The translations under genes were made by a program, and so were the position numbers. A DNA stretch of 64,000 bases from Plasmodium brasilianum (Eukaryota; Apicomplexa; Aconoidasida; Haemosporida; Plasmodiidae), in NCBI RefSeq assembly GCF_023973825.1, contig NC_090123.1, positions 1,099,501-1,163,500 on the forward strand, written 5' to 3'. Positions 11,513 to 21,934 of the stretch are shown one piece after another (the stretch's first letter is position 1; every line of letters begins with the position of its first letter). Below the pieces are notes generated by a model. That model did no database searches. It was not told where the DNA came from and saw only the letters and a list, made by a program, of their open reading frames with translations.

Positions 11513-12688
11513 TCACTTCCTATCATAATACATATAATCTAAAAAGAGGGAAAATGCCAAAAGCATCATTTTCCATTCTGGATTTTGGACTTCTTCAAAA
11601 TTTATAGTATAATTATCGATGTCACGTTTTACGAATTTTAAGAAAGGCACCTCTTTTTGTAGATGTGCAACTTTCTCATTAGTTTTTGCATCACGTAAAT
11701 AAAAATTACTAAATTTAAAAGGACCAAATGGGCATGGAAATAAAATACTCACCTGACAACAAGTATCATCCATATATATAATTTTATTATTGGATGAATC
11801 AAATAAATCAAATTTGTACGAACAACAACTGTATGGGGATTTTATTTTCCCAATTAATTGTCTATTATTATTATTTGAATAATCGTACATTTTTATAGTT
11901 GGTCTATTTAAACAAAGGAAAGTACATGTGCAATCTTTTTCAATCATAATATCAGGTTTGCTTAATTCTTTTCCATATGTTAATATTTTCATATTAATTG
12001 GAATGCATATTTTGGGTAAACAATTTCTACTGCAGAATTCCGAGCTCTCTATAGCAGTAAATCTTAAAAGTTCAGTTGACGCATCTAAAATTAAATATCT
12101 GTTATTAAAATCTAATTTAATCCCCATAGCAAAATCTGCCAAAAATTCTCTATCATCAAATTGTTGTTTTATTCTGCAACCTTTTAAAGGCGCTAAGATA
12201 CTTTTCCAGTCATTCACAAACATATTCATTTGTTGTTGAGGTGGGCCCATTGGGTAGGTGTATTGATAATTGTGCATATTAGGATAGGGGTAATTATAAT
12301 TCATATGTGGGTAATTCATATTAGGGTTATTCGTATTTGGGTTATTAACATATGGGTTGTTAGCATTTGGATTATGAGGATACTGACTATTAACATTAGG
12401 ATTGTTGACATTTGGGTTGTGAGCATATTGAACGTTAACATTGGGATTGTTGACACTTGGGTTGGGCGCACAGTGACTGTTAACATTGGGGTTGTTAACA
12501 TTGGGGTTGTTAACATTGGGGTTGTTAACATTGGGGTTGTTTACATTTGGGTTGGGCGCATATTGACTGCTAACATTCAGGTTATTGCCGTACTGGCTAT
12601 GAACACTGGGGTTTTGTGCCTCCTTCTTTACCATGTCTGAAGTGTAAATAGCTTTTTTTATAGGAATATTCGTGAATTGGTTGTTCAT
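11513..12688 (-). CDS. PLSCR: Phospholipid scramblase family protein
   Basis: 391-aa single-exon protein. Residues ~20-150 are a Pro/Asn-rich head built on NNPNV and QYAPNPNV repeats, ending in Tyr/Pro/Met-rich sequence, equivalent to the Pro-rich N-terminus of animal scramblases but much expanded. The scramblase domain starts near residue 158 ([16 protein letters not shown]). It has the expected Cys-rich core ([39 protein letters not shown]) and ends with the family's C-terminal hydrophobic helix followed by a short basic tail ([16 protein letters not shown]). The family moves phospholipids between membrane leaflets in a Ca2+-dependent way and carries palmitoylated cysteines; this is family knowledge, not seen here. 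It is convergent with the kelch gene. Confidence 0.9.
   Translation of the reverse strand: MNNQFTNIPIKKAIYTSDMVKKEAQNPSVHSQYGNNLNVSSQYAPNPNVNNPNVNNPNVNNPNVNNPNVNSHCAPNPSVNNPNVNVQYAHNPNVNNPNVNSQYPHNPNANNPYVNNPNTNNPNMNYPHMNYNYPYPNMHNYQYTYPMGPPQQQMNMFVNDWKSILAPLKGCRIKQQFDDREFLADFAMGIKLDFNNRYLILDASTELLRFTAIESSEFCSRNCLPKICIPINMKILTYGKELSKPDIMIEKDCTCTFLCLNRPTIKMYDYSNNNNRQLIGKIKSPYSCCSYKFDLFDSSNNKIIYMDDTCCQVSILFPCPFGPFKFSNFYLRDAKTNEKVAHLQKEVPFLKFVKRDIDNYTINFEEVQNPEWKMMLLAFSLFLDYMYYDRK
12300..12610 (-). repeat. 15-bp coding minisatellite in the scramblase gene
   Basis: Tandem 15-bp units encoding Asn-Asn-Pro-Asn-Val, nearly identical at 12478-12545 (five GTTAACATTGGGGTT-type units on the plus strand) and degenerate elsewhere. 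The unit is much more G/C-rich than its surroundings and leaves other frames open on both strands, which creates spurious open frames. Confidence 0.85.
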
Positions 12689-12824
12689 TATGCATTAAAA
12701 GCTGTAAATATTTGTTTTTATTTATATGTGGATGCAGTTTCTTCAGGCCTTTTTCCCTTTATTTATTTTTCTTTATTTAATGAGTGTATTACAAATTTAT
12801 TAGTTATTTGATTATATATTTATA

Positions 12825-12857
<33 letters not shown>

Positions 12858-14890
12858 CTTTTATTTTGTTTCCAAAATACATTATAATTACGTATATTTT
12901 TAATTATTGTGAGTGTTTCAGCTTTAAATTTTTTTTTTTTTTTACTTAATTCATTTTGACTTGCAAAAAATGATTTGAATTACTTGAGAATTTTTCTTCG
13001 AAGTACAATTAACAGCTTAACGTGTAAATATGCTACTGTGTTGAAAAATGCAAAAAAGGGGTAAATATTTTTAAAAAAAGTTGTACTTGTAAAGTTAGAC
13101 ATATATTTATGCTTATATTCATATACATATATTAATATAAACATATTCGTACAAATATAAGCGTATACATACATTCGTATACATATATTCATATACATAA
13201 TATTCATATACATATATGTACATACATATATATACCATTTAGCACTTATATAACCCTAAAAATAATTGGGTTTTGTTTCATCTTTTTGAAGTGATATTAA
13301 AAAAATTCCTTCAATTTAGATTTTGGAAATGGGGGAAAGGTAATATTATTTTGGCACGCCCGCTTTTCATACATATATTATGTAACATCAATACTTGTAT
13401 TATTGTTTTTTTGCTAACATACTTTTTACGTTTATATGCTATGGAATAATGAATTAGCATACAAATCTGACTTTCCAATTTGTAAAAAAAAAAAAAAAAT
13501 AGGGGAAAAAAATGTACTTTGCATAATAGCTATTTCATTTTCATTTTATGTTATATTATTATTTTTGTTTTTTCTTTTTTAAATTGATATAAATATGACA
13601 TTAACCATTTTCGTAGTAAAATTTCATTGTTAAAAACCAAATTATAAGATTAAATTTGATGAAAAACTTATCGCAAATTTAATTTTTACGCAATTTTTAC
13701 GTAGGGTCTAATTTTCCTCAAAATGAGGAATTTCTTTTATAAAAGAAGGATTTTTTATAGACAATTATAAATATAATAATATATATATTTATGTTATATG
13801 CTTGAGGCGTGTATGAATATACATACTCGCAAATGTGTATATTTATAAAATTTTAAAACATTCAAAGAGGCATTTCATTTTACTTCTATATTTATGTATT
13901 AACAATTTAGTCTGATGGAATTGTTTAATTATGCACACTTATGCATTTCAAAAAAAAAAAAAAAAAAAAAAAATTAACAGAATGATTATTTTTTCTATAT
14001 TCAGCTTTTTACAGTTATAATGCCTCATTTATAAAATTGAGGTGAAGTTTTTTCCTTTCAAAAAGATTTATTTGCGCACGTATTTTAAGGGTATAACGTA
14101 GTGCTTTTTCACTTTTACAGAAATGTAACATATGTATGTTTAATCTGCTACTTGTTCCAATAACTTAATGTATAGATTATTTTTTAATTTTTTTTACAGA
14201 TGAAGGAATTAAATGAAACATTTAAAATTTCCTTTTAATTTGTTCAAGTCGTGAATTTATTAAATGCAAATTTTTTCAATTAGTACTGAACGGTGAAAGG
14301 TGAAAAATGTGACACGATGGGTGTATATATATACTTGTGTAAATAAAATACATATACCCATCTTTTAATAACAATTTTTTATCGATGTAAATATATATCG
14401 GGAAGAAAATGAATCAAGGGTAAAATCAAAAATGTACGTCATTTAATAAAAAAAAAAAAAAATACACGCACATTATATATATATATATATATAATTTAAT
14501 TTCCCTCTTTTCCTTTATTTTTTTTTTTAAATGAATTTATTTCATTTTATATCAGGTCAAAAATAAATTCTTGGTTTCCTTATATAAAATGGAGGAAGAT
14601 GTTTCTTTTTTTTACAACACTATAGTAGCTTATAAGTTATTTTTTAATTTTATATATTCTACATTTTTAAAAGAAATATAATTTTTAAAAAAGGTTTAAT
14701 ATACCCATTTGATGTGTACAAATTAACATGTAACATGTAGTTTATAACTGCTTAAACATCCTCACGCAATTCTACATATTAATGTTTTTACTGTAAGTGC
14801 CCTGTTTTCGAAGTTGTTTGTATATTTTTATGCATATATTAAAAAATCGGCATTATGAAATTGGTGACTACATATTAAATTTATGTTCAG
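12689..14890. other. 2.2-kb AT-rich intergenic region
   Basis: It holds a (TA)n run at about 12819-12840, long T tracts (12841-12857, 12932-12943), a 23-base A tract near 13950-13972 and a TATACATATATTC-type imperfect repeat at 13100-13230. I see no recognised gene. A short ATG frame at 14590 (MEEDVSFFYNTIVAY) and a GTAAGT donor at about 14793 could belong to upstream exons of the 14891 exon, but no phase-consistent model was found. Confidence 0.4.
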
Positions 14891-15049
14891 TTGGGTAATA
14901 ATAAAAGGAAAAACAAAAAAGGAAAAATCCCAACTACCAGAATTTCACTGTTATGCTATTTTATTGTGTTCTTTTTTATTCTCTTTTATTTTTTTTTTTA
15001 TTTATTGGATGGTGTAGATCAGCCATCATTTCGATATCCCCGTTGGAAG
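14891..15049 (+). CDS. Candidate internal exon of a small membrane protein (unrecognised)
   Basis: Bounded by acceptor TATGTTCAG/TTGGG and donor TGGAAG/GTGATAA, 159 bp, phase 0 at both ends. It encodes a basic stretch (NNKRKNKKGKIPTTR), a ~22-residue Phe/Leu/Ile transmembrane segment, and DGVDQPSFRYPRWK; the last part has clearly higher G+C than the surroundings. I found no convincing first or last exon. A frame from an ATG at 14884 also stays open for 44 codons and ends TAG at 15016, so the reading frame is not certain. The single membrane span and small size would fit a mitochondrial inner-membrane subunit, but that is speculation. Confidence 0.35.
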
Positions 15050-15564
15050 GTGATAAAACATAATTACCTTACACATATTATATGAACTCTGAAATGTATC
15101 TACCTCTCCTGTGCAATAAAAATCTGTTGCACTGTTTACACAGTTTTTTGTGGTGAGAGAATTTACATATATGTATATATATAAAGGCTATATTTACCCT
15201 TTAAACATAATTATTCATGTGGAATTTCCAGAAATGAAGTAACGGCGCGCCCAGCTCGAATAATATAGAGGGAATTAATATCATTTTAGAAAAAGTATAT
15301 AAATAAATAAATATATATATATATTTAGATAATGCTTCGTAACATAAGAAAAAAAAGGAGGTTACAAATAAAATATTATCACACAATCACTGTTATAGAT
15401 TTATATACATATATATATATATACATACGGTAATTGAAGAAGTATACATTTTGTACATTAACATTCACAGTGTCCACATGTCAACAACAACAAAAAAAAA
15501 ATAATAAAATAATCCCTTTTTGCTGTGCAATACTATATTTCCATTTTCTGTAGCTAGCTTTTGT
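15050..15564. other. Intergenic stretch with a GC-richer island
   Basis: A GC-rich patch at 15236-15262 (contains GGCGCGCC) sits in a minus-strand open segment reading MILIPSILFELGAPLLHFWK. It is too short, and lacks clear splice sites, to call as a gene. Confidence 0.3.
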
Positions 15565-15735
15565 TTATACACACCGGTACTCTGTAACTTTTGTTTCAAC
15601 GTTTAATAATAATGTACCCTCTTTCAGAACTTTAGGTATCTTTAAATTTTGTTTATTTTCTTCTTCTTCATCATCATCATCATCATTTTCATTATATTCT
15701 TTTTCTTTTTTTTGTTTTTTTTCTTGCTGTAATTG
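15565..15735 (-). CDS. Candidate last exon of an acidic/basic small protein (unrecognised)
   Basis: The 171-bp segment starts at a TTTTTTTAG/CAATTA acceptor and ends at a TAA, giving 56 residues in phase 0: a Gln/Lys/Glu-rich helix, a run of Asp and Glu, then LKIPKVLKEGTLLLNVETKV and TEYRCV at the C-terminus. The hydrophobic tail looks like a genuine protein end, not random AT-rich sequence. Upstream on the same strand, two segments might belong to it: 16163-16231 (MVPLLLVTLLCFIFFLFFPP, signal-peptide-like) and a Pro-rich segment at 16300-16372. I could not join them with correct phases, so the gene is incomplete. Confidence 0.4.
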   Translation of the reverse strand, partial: QLQQEKKQKKEKEYNENDDDDDEEEENKQNLKIPKVLKEGTLLLNVETKVTEYRCV

Positions 15736-16538
15736 CTAAAAAAAAGAAAGGAAAAATGGAAAAAGCGAAATAATAACTTAAATATTTACAGTGTATAAAA
15801 TTCAAAAAAAAAGGAAAAGCAAAAATGGCATTTGTCAGATTCAATAAACGGATGAATAAATTAGATACGTCATGAAAAGCTCATTTTAATATGGTGTGCA
15901 AATCTGTAAAAAGATAGTATTCACCATAATTAAAAAAAAATATATATATAGTAAAAAAAATACATGGAGATTATCTGAAAAGAGAAATAAATCTTATCAG
16001 ACCTTCAGAATAAAAATATATTACCAGAGTAGAATTAGTACCTCAGCGACAAATACATTTATATGTATGTATATATTTAAATATATATATTATATATGTA
16101 TGGCAAGATGAATGATCAAATTTGTACTGAATAAATAATGGAAATGAACAATAATTGGATAACTTGTTTAGAGGGGGAAAAAATAAGAAGAAAATAAAAC
16201 AAAGAAGAGTAACTAATAGTAAAGGAACCATTTATTGAAGAGAAAATAATAAGGCATACAGAGGTGCACATATATATGCAGCCATACAATGTATACATAT
16301 ATATATATGTATTTGTATATATGTGGGAACATAAGCAATAATTTGTCCTTCAAAGTTGGGGGCGGGGGGTAACTAAAATTGTTATGAGTACATATAATAA
16401 TACATACATGCATGAACACATACATTAATAGATGCATGCATGTGTAGCCGTGCCCTCATATTCACATATTTACATATACATATAAACATACAAACGTGTG
16501 AGCAATTTTTTTTCTCCCATAACGCTTGAATACCAAAG

Positions 16539-19205
16539 ATGAGCTTGGTAATAAGAATAATTCTTTTTATGGTAACATTTTGTTATTATGCAGAAATAAA
16601 AAAAAATACCGTCGGTAAAATATCTTATTATAATATTATATTTGTGAGAGCAAAAAAAAATTTTAAAAAAAGTATGCATCAATTTCCACTGAACTCAAAA
16701 AGAAATAGTAATTTTGAAGGAACAAAAAGAAACCATAATATTGTAAAATATGAGAGCAGAAAAAGAAGACATTTTTTTTTAAATTCACGAGTAGGTGAAA
16801 AAAAAGGCCAATCGGAAATAAAGAGGAAAATAATAAAGGATGAAGATAAGTACAATATTATAAAAGATATAAAAAAATATTGTGAATGTACCAAGAAATA
16901 TAAGAGACTACCAACAAGAGAAGTAACAATTGGTAATGTAAAAATTGGTAATTATAACAATATAGCTATTCAGACTATGACAAATTGTGACACTAGAAAT
17001 ATAGAAGAATGTGTTAATCAAATAAAAAAGTGTAAAGATTTAGGTGCAGATATGGTAAGACTAACGGTTCAGGGGGTACAAGAAGCGGAAGCAAGTTATC
17101 ATATTAAAGAAAAATTATTATCTGAAAATATTACCATTCCTTTAGTAGCTGATATTCATTTTAATCCAAAAATTGCTTTAATGGCAGCAGAAGTATATGA
17201 AAAGATTAGGGTCAACCCAGGTAATTTTGTGGATGGAAGAAAAAAATGGATAAATAAAGTATATAAAAAAAAAGAATTTGAAGAAGGCAAATTATTTATT
17301 AAAGAAAAATTTGTACCATTAATTGAAAAATGTAAAAGATTAAATAGAGCTATAAGAATAGGAACCAATCATGGTTCTTTATCCTCTCGAATACTTTCCT
17401 ATTATGGTGATACTCCTCTAGGTATGATTGAATCAGCCTTTGAATTTTCAGATTTATGTATAGAGAATAAATTTTATAATATCGTTTTTTCAATGAAGGC
17501 ATCTAATGCATATGTAATGATACAGTCTTATAGGTTATTAGTTGCTAAGCAGTATGAGAGAGATAAAAATGGTTTGATATTCCCAATGCACTTAGGGGTT
17601 ACAGAAGCAGGTTTTGGTGCTAATGGAAGAATAAAATCTTATCTAGGTATAGGGTCCTTATTGTATGATGGAATAGGTGATACGATAAGAATTTCTTTAA
17701 CTGAAGATCCATGGGACGAGCTAGCTCCTTGTAAAAAATTAATTGAAAATTTGAAAAAAAGAATATTTTATACAGATAAAAAGGAAGAAGCTAGTTACTC
17801 AGTTATGAAGAAGCAAAATAAGGAGGGACCAAACTACAGTAGAGATACCCCAAACAATGATAATGATGTAACTGTGATGAAGAATAGTCTTAGTAGAGAA
17901 ATTCAGTCATGTAGTCCTGAAAAAAAAGAAGAGGCAATAATATATAAGGCAAAGGAGAACAGTACTGTCCATAGTGATACTGATGTATACCAAACGATTG
18001 AACACTGGAATAGTAACTGCCTAAACTTCGAGGAAAATTTTCGAGACTTTAACAATATAGTAAAGAATAGAGTTGACAAAAAAGTAAAAAGTGATGTGCT
18101 ACATGAAGAATGTACAGTGGGCAATGTAGTTACAGTAAAAGAATTAGAAGACTCTCTTCAAATTTTTAAAGACTTAAATATAGAATTAGATCAAAATGGA
18201 AATTTAAAAAAAGGAGCCAAAACTACGGATATAATTATTATTGACAAATTTGAAACATTAACAGATTCAGCAAAAAAAACTGTTAAAAAATTAATCGAAA
18301 TAGGATTACATGTATTAGTACAGCATCAACCACAAAATATAGATATTGTTAAAAAATTAAAAATAAATGATAGTAGTAGTAGTTATAATAATAATATAAT
18401 ATTTTACACTCACTTGGAAAATATGGACAATATTTTAGAATATTACAAAGATGAGATGCAAAAAAATAACTCAAAAGGTTATGCACTAATTTTAAACGGA
18501 AAAGAAAACATTAAAATGGTAGAAAAAATAAAAAATTTGGATCCTGCTCCATTATTTCTTCTATTAAGATCAGATACTGTATTTGAGCATGTATTAGTTA
18601 CTAGAAGGGTAAATGAAATTATACATTCCTTAGGTATTAATGTACCCTATATACATTATGTAGACATCCATTCAACATATTATGAAGATATCCTAGTTAA
18701 TGCATCGTTATATGTGGGAACATGTTTAATTGATTTAATGGGTGATGGACTGATTATTAATGTAACAAATTACTCTTCTGCTGCCACTAACACTGCCACT
18801 GTTGCTAATGCACAAAAGGATGAGAAACAACAAATATCAAGTCGTGTTTCTTTAAACTCATTTTTAACTCTAAATATTCTACAGGATACTCGTATTCGTT
18901 TATTTAAGACGGATTATATAGCTTGCCCTTCTTGTGGCAGAACCTTATTTAACATCCAAGAAACAACTAAAAAAATTATGAAATTAACAGGTCATTTAAA
19001 AGGGGTTAAAATTGCTATTATGGGATGTATTGTCAATGGGATCGGAGAAATGGCAGATGCACATTTTGGCTATGTTGGAAGTGCACCTAAAAAAGTTGAC
19101 TTGTATTATGGAAAGGAAATAGTAGAAAGAAATGTACCAGAAGAAGAAGCCTACGACAAACTGATAGAGTTAATTAAGAAGCACAACAAGTGGCAGGACC
19201 CGTAA
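16539..19205 (+). CDS. gcpE: 4-hydroxy-3-methylbut-2-enyl diphosphate synthase (IspG/GcpE), apicoplast
   Basis: 888-aa iron-sulfur enzyme converting MEcPP to HMBPP in the non-mevalonate isoprenoid pathway of the apicoplast. The N-terminus has a hydrophobic signal segment (residues ~1-20, LVIRIILFMVTFCYYA) followed by a Lys/Asn-rich transit-like stretch to ~120, the bipartite leader of apicoplast proteins. A TIM barrel runs from ~124 (TREVTIGNVKIGN) to ~410 (includes ADMVRLTVQGVQEAEA, PLVADIHFNP, KIRVNPGNF). Residues ~410-540 are a low-complexity insert, then the extra middle domain of the plant/apicomplexan type. The C-terminal domain holds the 4Fe-4S ligands Cys796 and Cys799 (CPSCGR), Cys830 (MGCIVNGIGE) and Glu837. 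The protein is longer than bacterial IspG (~370 aa) because of leader, insert and middle domain. Confidence 0.95.
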   Translation: MSLVIRIILFMVTFCYYAEIKKNTVGKISYYNIIFVRAKKNFKKSMHQFPLNSKRNSNFEGTKRNHNIVKYESRKRRHFFLNSRVGEKKGQSEIKRKIIKDEDKYNIIKDIKKYCECTKKYKRLPTREVTIGNVKIGNYNNIAIQTMTNCDTRNIEECVNQIKKCKDLGADMVRLTVQGVQEAEASYHIKEKLLSENITIPLVADIHFNPKIALMAAEVYEKIRVNPGNFVDGRKKWINKVYKKKEFEEGKLFIKEKFVPLIEKCKRLNRAIRIGTNHGSLSSRILSYYGDTPLGMIESAFEFSDLCIENKFYNIVFSMKASNAYVMIQSYRLLVAKQYERDKNGLIFPMHLGVTEAGFGANGRIKSYLGIGSLLYDGIGDTIRISLTEDPWDELAPCKKLIENLKKRIFYTDKKEEASYSVMKKQNKEGPNYSRDTPNNDNDVTVMKNSLSREIQSCSPEKKEEAIIYKAKENSTVHSDTDVYQTIEHWNSNCLNFEENFRDFNNIVKNRVDKKVKSDVLHEECTVGNVVTVKELEDSLQIFKDLNIELDQNGNLKKGAKTTDIIIIDKFETLTDSAKKTVKKLIEIGLHVLVQHQPQNIDIVKKLKINDSSSSYNNNIIFYTHLENMDNILEYYKDEMQKNNSKGYALILNGKENIKMVEKIKNLDPAPLFLLLRSDTVFEHVLVTRRVNEIIHSLGINVPYIHYVDIHSTYYEDILVNASLYVGTCLIDLMGDGLIINVTNYSSAATNTATVANAQKDEKQQISSRVSLNSFLTLNILQDTRIRLFKTDYIACPSCGRTLFNIQETTKKIMKLTGHLKGVKIAIMGCIVNGIGEMADAHFGYVGSAPKKVDLYYGKEIVERNVPEEEAYDKLIELIKKHNKWQDP

Positions 19206-19345
19206 GGAAATAGGCAGCACATAGGTGTTGGTATGTATTGGCATATATTGACGTGTATTGATATCTGTTGACATATACCGATATATATTGACATTGTATT
19301 GACATGTGTAAACATGTGTTATCATGTATTCACATGTGCATATAT
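19206..19345 (+). repeat. Degenerate TGTATTGACA-type repeat downstream of gcpE
   Basis: About ten imperfect ~11-bp units (TGTATTGACATATA-like) directly after the gcpE stop codon, probably in the 3' untranslated region. Confidence 0.6.
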
Positions 19346-20084
19346 GTATATGCATGCACATCTTCGAACTGAACTTTTAGGCAGAATATTATGTTTAGCT
19401 TTTTTTTTTTTATTGATATTACATAGCACATTAATAAGTCCAAGACCTTATTTATATAACGGAACAGTCATATTACTTTAAAAAATATTATACTTATAAA
19501 TACGTTTTTATGTATGTACATATGCGTATGCTATTTATTTGTTAGGTATTCCTCCACTCAGCATGCAGAGTAAAAACGTTATTCGTAATTAAACTTTTGC
19601 AGGATATAAAAGATAAAAAAGTTATAAATTTGTTTTTATGTACATCAATGGTACTCGTATATACATACATGCATACATACACATACGTATAACGGTTAAA
19701 AGATAAAAAAAAAAGGCACAAAAAACAAAATTTTAAATAAAATGAATAAATGAATTAAAAAATTATTTGCTTATTTTATTATCATATTTTTCCCTTTCAT
19801 GGGTGAAATAACCATGATGTCATGATGCCAAACGAAAAAAGCGCAACGTATGTAAATAAAGCAGCCTTAGGAACATTCTTATTCGCTCGAACCTTAAAAT
19901 TGTGAAGGGAAAAAAAAACAAACAAACAAAAATTGCATACATTTGTACTTTGCATATGTATTTTATTTTTTTATTAATTTTAATAATTATAAAACTATTT
20001 GACATAAAATGAATATTTAGAAATTTTAAGTATTTTAATGTCTTTTGGAGGAAATTTTATATTTCCCCTACATCAAACATCCCA
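19346..20084. other. AT-rich intergenic stretch between gcpE and the CDGSH gene
   Basis: The convergent 3' flanks meet here. An open segment 19820-20005 on the minus strand has AT-driven composition and no splice support; I do not call it. Confidence 0.4.
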
Positions 20085-20534
20085 TCATCTTATTTTTACC
20101 CATAAGTCAGCAAAATCGTAATGCGGAAGGTGCGTGCTTTTTCTGCAGCCGCACAAAAGTCTGTATCCACTTGACTGGGGAATATACATCAGTGGTTTAA
20201 TTCCTTTGAAAAAAAAATAATTGTAAAAAATAATATGATAGAACATGAGGCTGAAAAACGTTCACATACTATATACATACATATGTGTACATATATATGT
20301 GTACATGTGACCAATTTGATGACAATTTAGTTTTCACTGTTACCGCTTCCTTTATGTTTTCCATCGCACCACGGTTGATTTTTACTTGTTCCGCAAGCAC
20401 AGTACCAATAAACCTATGTTTTACGTTTTGTTAAAAAAATGTGAAAACGTTCTAATTAATTTGCATTATTCTGATGTTGCGGGTTACTACTTTTAAATTA
20501 TATTAGTAATATATTCACACATACACAATTGTTC

Positions 20535-20576
<42 letters not shown>

Positions 20577-20753
20577 GAATGTATGTATGTATTATATATA
20601 TGGGTTTATTCTTTCCATATATGCGCATTTATTAGTTCCCTTTTCATACTGCGCTATTTGTTATACCTTATTTTTCTGTACTTTGACAAGGTACGGATCT
20701 AATGAGTCTGTTTTTACCACTGGATCGTGCGGCCACCATTCTCCCCAACTCAT
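20085..20753 (-). CDS. CDGSH iron-sulfur domain protein, two-motif (CISD3-like), three exons
   Basis: Exons 20667-20753, 20344-20413 and 20085-20203 join in phases 0 and 1 to 91 aa; all junctions are GT-AG. It starts MSWGEWWPHDPVVKTDSL. The first CDGSH motif is complete: CACGTSKNQPWCDGKH fits C-x-C-x2-S-x3-P-x-C-D-G-x-H, the three Cys and one His that hold a 2Fe-2S cluster. A second motif, CGCRKSTHLPHYDFAD, keeps the spacing but has Tyr in place of the third Cys and Asp in place of His, so it should not bind a normal cluster. Two motifs in one small chain without a membrane anchor is the CISD3 (mitochondrial matrix) layout. No gene longer than this fits between gcpE and the Trp-rich gene. I recall a CDGSH protein at this position in P. 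falciparum. Confidence 0.9.
20540..20575. repeat. (TA)n microsatellite within the CDGSH gene's first intron
   Basis: About 18 TA units inside the intron between exons 1 and 2 (20414-20666). Length polymorphism is likely. Confidence 0.85.
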
Positions 20754-21934
20754 TTTTCCTGTTTTGATTTCTTTATTTATTTCCTTACAATATGTATTTG
20801 TTTCGAATTGTGTGTTCGTGTACTTGATCGTATATGCGTATGTGTGTGCGTGTGTTGCCTTACTATCTGTTCCGTTTTTATTAAGTTTACTCTTTTTCTT
20901 TCTTAAAAATTCCTCTATAATGTATAAAATTCGAACAACATTTCAAATAATTTATATTTTCTTCTTTCACCCTATTCTCATTGATATATTTTGTACATAC
21001 TTTTTGAATTTATAATTTCTTGTTAAAATATAATTTCTATGTGGAACTTCAGCTTTTTCATGAATTATAAAAAAAAAAAAAAGGAATAATAACGTAGAAA
21101 TACAAGTATTTATTAAGAAAAATAATTTTTTATTAAATTTTCATTACACTTGTAAAATGGAACTGATGATGTATGTATTAAATATACAATTTCTCTGTAA
21201 ATTTTTAAGGGTATTTTCGAATTTTTTTTTTTTTTTTTTCAAATATATTTTTTATTAGCTTAAGCAGTTCTTATGAATACTACGCTATATATAAACGAAA
21301 AAAATTACATATAAAATAAAGAATATATACGTTTATTTCTTTTTTTCTAAAAAAATAAAATTAAAACACGTTTCCTTTTCAAACGGTTTGCATAATGTAC
21401 GAATGAAAATACATTTTTTGCTTTTTGAAGGTTTTGGTACACTTCAAGCCCATTTTTTACACATTTTCAACGTTATATTATTATTTTATTTTTTTTAATT
21501 TTTTGCTCTTTTGTATTAGTATAGAATATCCATTTCCAACAGATTACAGGAGAAATTGAAAATTTTAAAACAATAAAATATTACGAGGGTTCGGAGGTTT
21601 TGAAAGAACAAAAAACAAAATAAAATAGGTAATCTGGTTAGTGCATAAGTAAATACATTATATTTATATATGTAAATATATTCATATCATACTTATGTAT
21701 TCAAATGTGCAAAAAATAATTTAAAAAAATTTTGTATATTCAATGTTTATATTGAATAGCTACTTTGTTTTTTCCAGCTTATTTACAGAACAAATGTTAA
21801 TGGTAAAAAAACTTGCCCAAAAAATATAATTAAGTGTAATAAAGTTAAATACAAAAAAAGCAAATCAAAGAAGCAAAATATAAGTGTAGCAAACGGAAAT
21901 TAGGGAAAAACCGAAATAAATCTTCTGATTAATT
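20754..21934. other. Intergenic region including the Trp-rich gene's 3' flank
   Basis: No gene seen. The part from ~21590 to 21930 resembles the 3' flank of the second copy at ~27975-28370, so the duplication extends past the stop codon. Confidence 0.5.

Noticed and set aside
12230..12640. 136-aa plus-strand open frame antisense to the scramblase
   Set aside because: It is a by-product of the 15-bp minisatellite, which leaves all frames open; the product is monotonous Val/Ile/Gly.
16359..16369. G-rich run (GGGGGCGGGGGG) as a G-quadruplex
   Set aside because: Only two G runs; not enough for a four-tract quadruplex.
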